DNA from: Gigantopelta aegis
Taxonomy: Eukaryota > Mollusca > Gastropoda > Neomphalida > Peltospiridae
Assembly (NCBI RefSeq): GCF_016097555.1
Contig: NC_054706.1
Coordinates: forward strand, 79,252,353 to 79,316,352
DNA: 64,000 bases
Direction: 5' to 3'
Shown: positions 45,691-64,000 of the stretch, one piece after another
How positions within the stretch are numbered: position 1 is the stretch's first letter
How the letters are laid out: each line of letters starts with the position of its first letter
Program-made: the position numbers and the translations under genes
Notes under the pieces: model-generated
Databases searched by the model: none
What the model was told of the DNA's origin: nothing
Seen by the model: the letters and a program-made list of their open reading frames with translations, nothing else

Positions 45691-46009
45691 GGAATATAAA
45701 GTGTTACTCAAACAAGGGTGTGTGAACCCCCTGCACCTCTCTGGATCCATCTATGACGATTTATAAACATGTGTAAAGTTCGCACTGAGAAAACCAGATC
45801 AGTGACACGTGCTGAGTGACAGTATAATATTTGTTAAATCTACAATGTCATGGGCAGGTTACAGTAACCCATTTGTAACTAAATGTTTTGCACTGTACTT
45901 TCAAACATAACACGCCCAAAACGAACAGAGTTGAATTTGTACTCAGTGGTTGTTGTTTATAGAATAGTTGTCATTTTGAGTTTACAGGTGCATGTGCAGG
46001 AGAGGGTTT

Positions 46010-46140
46010 GGGGGACTGAACCCCCCCTCCCCCTCCTGCTCAAGCAAATGTTTGTGTTTCTTTTCAACACATTTTTTTAGAGGAGCATGTCTTGTCATCC
46101 CTATGAACTTTGCTAGACAGTCGAGACCTCCCCCCCCCCC
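46010..46140. repeat. Interspersed repeat, second copy of the gctcaagca family
   Basis: Same landmarks as 25540-25665: cctgctcaagcaaatg, aggagcatgtcttg, ctatgaactttg, with C-runs at both ends. Confidence 0.5.
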
Positions 46141-46382
46141 CCTACTAAAATTGCTGTACACATGCCTGGTTTATCACAGATTCAAACATTGAAGCTAATT
46201 AATAATAACTACCAGTTATTAGGCAGTGGAAAATATTTTTGAGGTATTAAAGTTTTCCCCCCATTATTTTTCATATTTACATGTACTTACAATTATTTTT
46301 CTTAAATTATCAATTTCAGTACATTGAACGTGTTTGTAGTGTATCTAAATTGACATTATGCCGAACAAACAAGAACGAATCC

Positions 46383-46478
46383 AGGTGAAAACCCCCTTCG
46401 GTCAAAAACCCCTCGGTCAAAACCCCCTCCAGTCAAAAAACCCTGCAATAAGTAGTCAGACGGTCAAAACCCCCTCTT
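46383..46478 (+). repeat. Left terminal repeat array of the MULE
   Basis: Tandem ggtcaaaacccccttc-type motifs with small variations (aaaaacccct, aaaaaaccct). Confidence 0.85.
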
Positions 46479-47084
46479 ATTATTATTGTTTGGTATTTAT
46501 AGTGGTAAAGTTGGTATAATATTAACATAGATGAATAATTGTTTTAATCTCTTTTGAATAATTATCTGAAATATATTTATTTATGTTGTTATTTAGTGTA
46601 TGTTACACTACATAGACTTTAGGCTTTCAGTGAAGCTACTCATAGACTTAGAATTGTAGTTTTTACAAAATGTTTGATCTTAGAGATAGATGTAACTGGG
46701 AAGCCTAGGAAAACTACTTATATAATATAATAGTATAATGAAAGAACTTGATAGTAATTTGCAATATAAGGAAAGAACATGATAGTAATTAGCAACAACA
46801 ACAACAACAACAGCTTGATCTTGGCTAGCTGCTGCAGGGATTAATGTAATTGGGAAGCCTTGAGAAATCCTTTAAATAATATAATGAAAGAATTTGATAG
46901 TAATTAGCAATCTCTGTTACTTATGTGATCTTAGCTATTGAAGGGATCTTAGCTATTGATGGGATTAATGATTGAGCAGTTATTTTTGAACATGAAAGTA
47001 GAGTACATGCAGCAAATGTCACATGGGATGCTACAAGAAAATGGTTAGGGTCTGGTCTATTAATCATTCATTCTGTGAACAACC

Positions 47085-48525
47085 ATGGAAGTGATACAAA
47101 ATCACAAGGGTGGTCAAAAGCTTCTGCATGAAGGATATATGTATACCAAAAAGAACAAGTCTAAGTCTACAGTGCGATGGGAATGCTCCAACAGGGCTTC
47201 CTTTTCTTGCAAGGGAGCAGTGACCACAGATATTGAGATCCAGACAGTGATACACACTGTCCAACACACTCATGATCCCAATCCCGACTCAGGCTGAAAA
47301 ACACCACGAAGAACGTAAGTGGTACATCGCGGGGTACGCCAACCCAGATAGTCGTGGATACTACAGCAACTGCTACAACTGATATTCGTGCTGCTCTAGG
47401 CAACCCAGAAGTTGTGAAACGTACACTACGTTGGGAGCGTGCCAAGCATCTTCCTAAAAATCCACAATCACTTCAAGACTTAATCATTGAGGATCAGTGG
47501 ATTACGACTGGAGGTGATGATCCACAAATGTTTTTGATCTATGACAATGGTGTGGATTCGTCCAGCCGTATGTTAGTGTTTGCGACTGAAGAGGGACTAA
47601 CGCATCTGGCTCGTTCGGATGTCTGGTACATGGATGGAACATTTAACTCTGCTCCGCTCCTGTTCCATCAACTGTTTGTCATTCGTGCGCCGCTCAGAGA
47701 TTCATCGATCAGCTGTGTCTATGCATTTCTCTCAAACAAGAGCCAATCCACATATGAAGAACTGTTACAATCCATCGAGAATAAGTGTCAGGTGCTTGGT
47801 TTTCAATTAGATCCATCAACTCTGATCACCGACTACGAGTTAGCCATCATCAATGCTGTCAGTTCAACGTTCGGCCCACACACTAGAAGTCATGGCTGCT
47901 TTTATCACCTGACACAGAGCACGTGGAGGAAGATTCAGAGTCTGGGACTTGTACATTTTTATCGGGAGAACAGTGACGTAAAACTTTTCTGTGGCATGTT
48001 GGATGGTTTGGCATTTTTGCCAACAGGTGATGTTGTGTCCGGTATCCAATACTTGAGGGAAAACACACCAGAAGGACTTGAACCACTAATCGACTACTTC
48101 GATAACACATACGTCTCTGGTCAGTTTCGCCGTATTCAGCTACCAACACAACCAAACGGCATTGTTCCACCCATCAGGATGCGTCGATCGCCTCCAACAT
48201 TTTCTGGAATGTCCATGACATCACACTAACTAATGGATCTCGAACCAACAACGTGTGTGAAGGCTGGAATAATGCCTTTGCCAAGCTTATCGGACATGCT
48301 CACCCAACCATCTGGCGTGCCATAGACAGTCTGCGAAAAGACCAGGCAATGGCATCCACACTGTTACTGCGAGACAACAGGGGTGAGCCTCCAGCAAAAC
48401 GTGTTCGCCGTAAAACAGTCAAATTGCAGTCTAAGCTCTTGAATTTGTGCACAGCACGCCGAGATGGTGCCAAGTCAATGGAGGATACGCTCAAAGGCAT
48501 CGGACACTGCATCAGATGGAAATAG
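47085..48525 (+). pseudogene. FLYWCH-MULE transposase, two frame breaks
   Basis: Three plus-strand segments. 47085-47297 has a FLYWCH-type zinc finger: GYMYTKKNKS, RWECSNRASFSCKG, then HTVQHTHD, giving the C-C-H-H ligand order. 47354-48229 is the MULE catalytic domain: DVWYMDGTFNSAP (first Asp), LITDYELAIINAV (second Asp), then HGCFYHLTQS, the conserved C-x-x-H just after it. 48235-48525 continues in another frame with NNVCEGWNNAF and a basic C-terminus (KRVRRKTVK). A stop at about 47296 separates finger and catalytic parts, and a frameshift lies at about 48180-48210. FLYWCH fingers are common DNA-binding parts of animal MULE transposases. A sequencing error could explain one break, but two suggest decay. 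Confidence 0.85.
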
Positions 48526-48645
48526 ATCTAAATGGATTAGGACTTATACAAAAGTCTATGCAATCAAATGTTATAATATGCAAGTGTGAATAAATATTTT
48601 GGGTATTAATTATTTTGTCATTTCTTATAATTATTTCCTAAATAA

Positions 48646-48737
48646 GGGGGTTTTGACTGGAGGGGGTTTTGACTGGAGGGGGTTTTGACTGAGGGGTTTT
48701 GACCGAGGGGGTTTTGACCGGAGGGGGTTTTGACTGG
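48646..48737 (-). repeat. Right terminal repeat array of the MULE
   Basis: Inverted counterpart of the left end: gggggttttgactggag repeated five to six times. Confidence 0.85.
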
Positions 48738-48827
48738 TCACCAACAAGAACATACCTTAAAAAGTAGGGTCAGTGGCTTTAATAAACATGTGACACTTGA
48801 CACTGCACTCAGTCGAGTCAGTGATGG

Positions 48828-48950
48828 AATGGGAGTCAGCTTAGTGGTGAAGTTTTCATAAGATCGATTCCCCTCAGTGGACAGACACACTGGCTAATAA
48901 CTAGTGGTCCAACACGTTCACCACAACTGGTATCAAAGGCTGTCAGGAAA
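48828..48950 (+). repeat. SINE head fragment
   Basis: gggagtcagcttagtggtga, a box-B-like agatcgattcccctc and caactggtatcaaaggctgt; truncated where the next element begins. Confidence 0.6.
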
Positions 48951-48951
48951 A

Positions 48952-49345
48952 AGTGTTTATTTTCTTTAATGACACCTCTAGAGCACATTGACTATTAGAT
49001 ATCAAACGTTTGGTAATTCTGACACATTATCTTCAGAGAACAACCACTGCATTTAGTAATGCATGTTTATGTGCACTTTCCCACAGACAGGACAGCACAT
49101 ATCATAACCAGTGATGGAGGCTCTGGTTGGATTGGGAAAACCCCAAATTAGGGAATATGTGTCCACCATGAGGGTTTGGTCCATTGACCCATGAATCTCA
49201 GCAAGCCACTGGCATAGATGGGGTAGGGGGCAGGGGGGAGGTCATGGTGGCCATGCCTTCCCAATGTGGGTGGCCCCTCAATACGAAAAGTGGACTATGC
49301 CAATGAGGCAAGTGGTCTACCAATTCAGCTCAATCCTTCTCCACT
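48952..49345 (-). repeat. Diverged SINE with B tail
   Basis: Minus-strand: tttaatgacacctctagagc, core (tttatgtgcactttcccaca), then B-like head remains; the 5' part is very degraded. Confidence 0.6.
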
Positions 49346-49404
49346 GTGTGAAGTGCATGCAATGAATATTAACAGCAACCGATGGCAACAGGTATGATCT
49401 CTGA

Positions 49405-49725
49405 TAACAAGTGGGATGTAGCTCACTGTAGATCACAACCTTCAGGTGTGGGTCATAGTAGGATCAACAGTCGATCTATGTGACCCAATCAGCTTTTTAC
49501 CTGCCCAACTAGTGCTCCATGACAGGTATATCAAAGAATGTGGTGTGTGCTGTTGTGTCTGTGGAATGGTGCACATAAAAGATCCCTTATATTACTACTG
49601 ATGGAAAAATGTAGCGGGTTTCCTCGCTATGACTATAAGTCAAAATGACCAAATGTTTGACATCCAATAGCTGATGATTAACAATAAATGTGCTCTAGTG
49701 GTGGTGTTAAACAAACCACTTTAAC
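49405..49725 (+). repeat. Diverged SINE with B tail
   Basis: gggatgtagctcactg head, core gcacataaaagatccctta, tail atgtgctctagtggtggtgt. Confidence 0.7.
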
Positions 49726-49732
49726 TCACTAA

Positions 49733-50045
49733 CAGGTGGGATATATAGCTCACTGTTATACATATCCTCAGGTGTCATTGACTGTAATATCCCTGTCAGG
49801 TTTCTCCTCCCAGCTAGTGCTCTATGACAGGTACATAAATATCAAAGACCATGGTATATGCTGTCCTGTCTGTTGGAAAGTGTATATAAAAGATCCATTG
49901 CTGCTGTTTGGTAAGAACAGCCTATTTGGCAGTGGTGTGTTTCCTCTCCCTCAACCAAGTGTCAACGAACCATATCAATAAGTTAGAATCTAAATATCTA
50001 TAGTTTCAAAGGTGCTGAGGTGTTGTTATACAAACATTCCTTTCC
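49733..50045 (+). repeat. Diverged SINE, in tandem with the previous one
   Basis: gggatatatagctcactg head, core gtatataaaagatccattgc, and a tail ending in ggtgttgttatacaaac. Old copy. Confidence 0.6.
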
Positions 50046-50794
50046 TTTAATATGTCACTATGGAGATGTTATCACATTATTAAACAACAGTCTCCAATCA
50101 TGTACTGAGGTAACAAATGTATTTGTTATTAATTTAAAATTTTCTGTCAGTTTTTAATTAATGAGCTAAGTAAGAAATTAATTCAACTAAGAAAAATAAA
50201 ACTAATGACGATATAAGTAGCATAAAAGTATTAATAACAAAACGACCACAAAAACCTCCCAAAACAAACAGATTTATTACAATCAATGGTCGAAGCAGCA
50301 ATTTGTATCGTTAAAAACTAACCACAATGTTAACAGACATAATGTTATATTCTTTTCAGAGCTCTGTTAAAAAACTATACACAACATTCACTGACACACA
50401 GACGTCAACGGGTGCAGAAACTGAAAGGGTTAACATTCTTTCAGCAAATGAAGTGGAAAATTGAATGTCCTTCACAACTACCGGGTACACTGTCACAATG
50501 GTGTTATCCAAAATAGTTCATACCTGACAGATTTACAAGTTTTCTTTAACTTAACAGCAGAATAGGTATTTCTTTTTTTTCTCCACCTGTTGTTTGTAAT
50601 GTTTCAAGCATGTACATGACAATTAAATGCACGATTTGAACTGAAAATAAAATCCTGAGTACCTGACAGTGTTGTGTTTATTACTGCACTATCAACTGTA
50701 GTTTATACTAAACATATCACTTCATTCACAAAGTAACACATTGACACAAAGTTTGCATTAAACACATACATCTAGGTTACTCCTAGTGAAAAGC
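50046..50794. other. Intergenic, no gene seen
   Basis: AT-rich, unique-looking sequence with no exon or repeat recognised. Confidence 0.4.
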
Positions 50795-51420
50795 AGTAAT
50801 CGTTTATATCCACTTCTCAATACACAGGACAGTACATACCATGACATTTGATTTACCTCTCATGGGATGATGGTTGGGATGGGTAAAACCAAAATGGAGT
50901 GCAATCAATATTTCATTTGCATTTCCCATAGTCAGGACAGTACATGCCATGACATTATTGACAGATAGTGGCACTACACATCTAGGTTACTCCTAGTGAA
51001 AAGCAGCAAAGGTTCTTTTATATCCACTTTCCCATTCACAGGACGGTATATACCATGGTATTTTATTTATCTGTTATGGGGGAGTGGTTGGGATGGGAAA
51101 AATACAAATGGTGAATTATCAATCGTTTTATATTCACTTTCCCATAAACAGGCCAGCACATACCATGACATTTGATGTACCTGCCATGGGGCAGTGGTTG
51201 GGAGGCAAAAGAAAAATGGAGGTCATCAATCTTTTATATGCACTTTTCCAGACAGAACAGTACATACCATGACATTTGATGTTCCTGTCATAGAGTAGTG
51301 TTTGGGATGGGGAAAACACAAATATGTCTTGTGCATTTTTCCATAGACAGGAGAGTACATTTGATGAACACAAAAAATCCAAATGGAGGGTGATCAATCC
51401 TGCACTGAGCTACATTTCAG
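50795..51420 (-). repeat. SINE-core tandem array, about 5 degenerate units
   Basis: Recurring order: tttatat(c/g)cactttccca, acaggacagtacataccatg, acatttgatgtacctg, gtggttgggatggg, aaatggagg. Units are roughly 105-115 bp and diverged. This is the SINE core plus head start, repeated without tails. Confidence 0.75.
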
Positions 51421-52650
51421 CTGCTTTTTTTTTAAATTGTGGGAAATCTGTTAAACAAGTTTTGCAACCAATGTGAACCCATAATTGTCTAACACTGATG
51501 AACATGTGACATGTTGTTTTGTTTACTCTTTAATTTTACCACATTTTTATGCCAAGTGTCATTACAATTTTAATATTCTAAGATTTAACCAGTGGTGTAG
51601 GGAGGAGAGCCACAGGGGCCCATTTCCCCAGCTAAATAAAACTTTTTGTTCTTTCTAAAATTATTAAAGTTTATAAAATCATACATACATACATACACGC
51701 ACGCACGCACGCACGCACGCACATGCATCAATAGTGTAGGTTAGCTCCCACCCACCCAAATATAAAATACTGGTTACGCCAGTGGATTTAGCTTTGTTAT
51801 AAATATTACTTGTTAAATATTTACAAGATTGAATAATTATGCAAATATGATAATGTACCTTTAATATGATACAGCCACCTCCGACAGCAAATGTTCGGTA
51901 CCTATACCTGATGTTTTATTTGAAGAAGACGATAATAGCAACTGGGGAAGGGAGGGGAGCATGTAGCCAGAGTACTCTACCGTCCGGGAGCTAGAAGGAC
52001 TTTTGTACAGTTAAGAGCGATCATACCGTCCAAATGTCCCGAACAGCAGAGTAGCCTCAGTAGCCTAGTAGGGCCTTCTTAGGCTAGTGGGCATGATTAT
52101 TTTCAGAGCTTCTGACATCAATTATAAAAAAACTTATTATATATAAATTTATATATAAGTCAAAAATAGATTATCCTCAGCACCCCAGAAGTGAGGAACA
52201 ATTTGAATATAGCAGCTAACAAATTAACATAAAACTGGGGATATTTTAATTATGCCGTTTTCACTACGATTTGACTTTTTTTCCCCACCGGATGTTCCGG
52301 AAGTTGACTTCTGAATTTTCGAAGAGGAAATGTGATAATGTAAAACGTACAAAACAATATTACATAAGCTAAGAAATACTCAAAGAAACTTACTATATTG
52401 TATTGCATAATAATATATTTAATTTTAAAAGATAAACCCATATTTCGAAGCTTATAATCTGTTGTAGAAGCTAATTTTTTTTTCAAAAAGTGATGTCAGA
52501 AGTTGACCTTTATCGGTTATGATGACCGAGTGGAACCGCAATCTCCTTTTATGATATGTAAAATCATTATGCATTGGAATATTTAAAAGGAAAACACATT
52601 TGACATTTACTTGCATTAAACTACAGTTGCTTAACTGTAGAATTATTCAG
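51421..52650. other. Upstream region of Miro
   Basis: Contains (catacata)(cgca)n at 51683-51725 and otherwise unique sequence. The Miro 5'UTR and promoter probably lie in the last few hundred bases, but no core element was identified. attattcag directly before the ATG looks like an acceptor, so the 5'UTR could be spliced. Confidence 0.4.
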
Positions 52651-63702
<11,052 letters not shown>

Positions 63703-63977
63703 TGAGGGGAATATTTCTTGTAACGATTTATTAATCTCTTTTTATAGTTTAGCAGGCTTATTAGATTGCCACAATTAATTCAATATCACTTGATATGAAA
63801 GTTCATAACTTGTAATTTGATTAGGAGTTATTGTTCTTGTATTAGTAAATATTTAACTTTCGAATACCTGGAAAGAATTTTTTCAAATTGTGATAATAAA
63901 TTTAAAAAATAAAAATTCACATAAGTAGTGCTTGTATCATTTGGGAAGGTGCGTCTATTCTCTTGTCCCTTTTGCAG

Positions 63978-64000
63978 CAGCATAGATGTTTGCCATAGAG
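63978..64000 (+). CDS. RHOT1: Possible start of Miro exon 13 (cut by the window end)
   Basis: cccttttgcag (AG at 63976-63977) could be the next acceptor, with an alternative three bases later. The few codons read (AGC)IDVCHR do not clearly match what usually follows in Miro (a proline-rich loop, then CTTELN), so this may be a decoy. Confidence 0.25.

Larger units (their letters stand above)
46377..48742 (+). mobile_element. MULE (Mutator-like) DNA transposon with FLYWCH domain, 9-bp target duplication
   Basis: A 2366-bp element flanked by an exact 9-bp direct repeat aacaagaac (46368-46376 and 48743-48751), the usual Mutator duplication size. Both ends consist of about five tandem copies of a 16-18 bp motif, ggtcaaaaccccctc at the left and its complement gagggggttttgac at the right. 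The interior encodes a FLYWCH finger and a MULE transposase. The perfect duplication suggests a recent insertion, although the coding part carries two frame breaks. Confidence 0.9.

Noticed and set aside
47883..48170. 95-codon minus-strand ORF inside the MULE
   Set aside because: Antisense of the transposase; no domain.

Overview
This is a 64 kb piece of an AT-rich, intron-rich animal nuclear genome. The gene content (acyl-CoA desaturase, WD40 protein, Miro) is metazoan. The dense tRNA-derived SINEs with a shared core around the motif gcatataaaagatcccttgc, together with FLYWCH-MULE and Tc1 elements, point to a lophotrochozoan, most probably a mollusc. The species cannot be fixed from sequence alone.

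Three protein genes were rebuilt from splice sites and reading-frame phase. (1) A stearoyl-CoA (delta-9) desaturase lies on the minus strand at 2197-8036: four coding exons, 323 residues, complete. Intron 2 carries a Tc1 transposon that itself holds a 1.3 kb insertion. (2) An eight-exon WD40-repeat protein lies on the minus strand at 28059-39567: 346 residues, complete, no family name recognised. Its introns are unusual because several tandem repeats are built from its own exon ends and splice sites. (3) The 5' part of Miro (mitochondrial Rho GTPase) lies on the plus strand at 52651-63701: 12 exons, 291 residues. It covers the N-terminal GTPase, an EF-hand and the helical domain next to it; the rest runs off the window. 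The three genes are unrelated in function and look like ordinary neighbours.

Between and inside the genes the DNA is mostly repeats. 8.1-28 kb is an intergenic stretch of SINEs (including one nested in another), MITEs, hairpins and minisatellites. 39.6-52.6 kb separates the divergent WD40 and Miro genes and holds a complete but frameshifted FLYWCH-MULE element with a 9-bp target duplication (46377-48742). Other recognisable insertions are a 5'-truncated LINE (35692-36345) and several TIR elements.

The observations most worth following are: minisatellites flanking WD40 exon 7 that repeat its 5' and 3' splice sites; a 121/242-bp higher-order satellite grown inside one SINE in Miro intron 1; SINEs in which heads, core and tails occur in several combinations; and a MULE whose termini are short tandem repeats.
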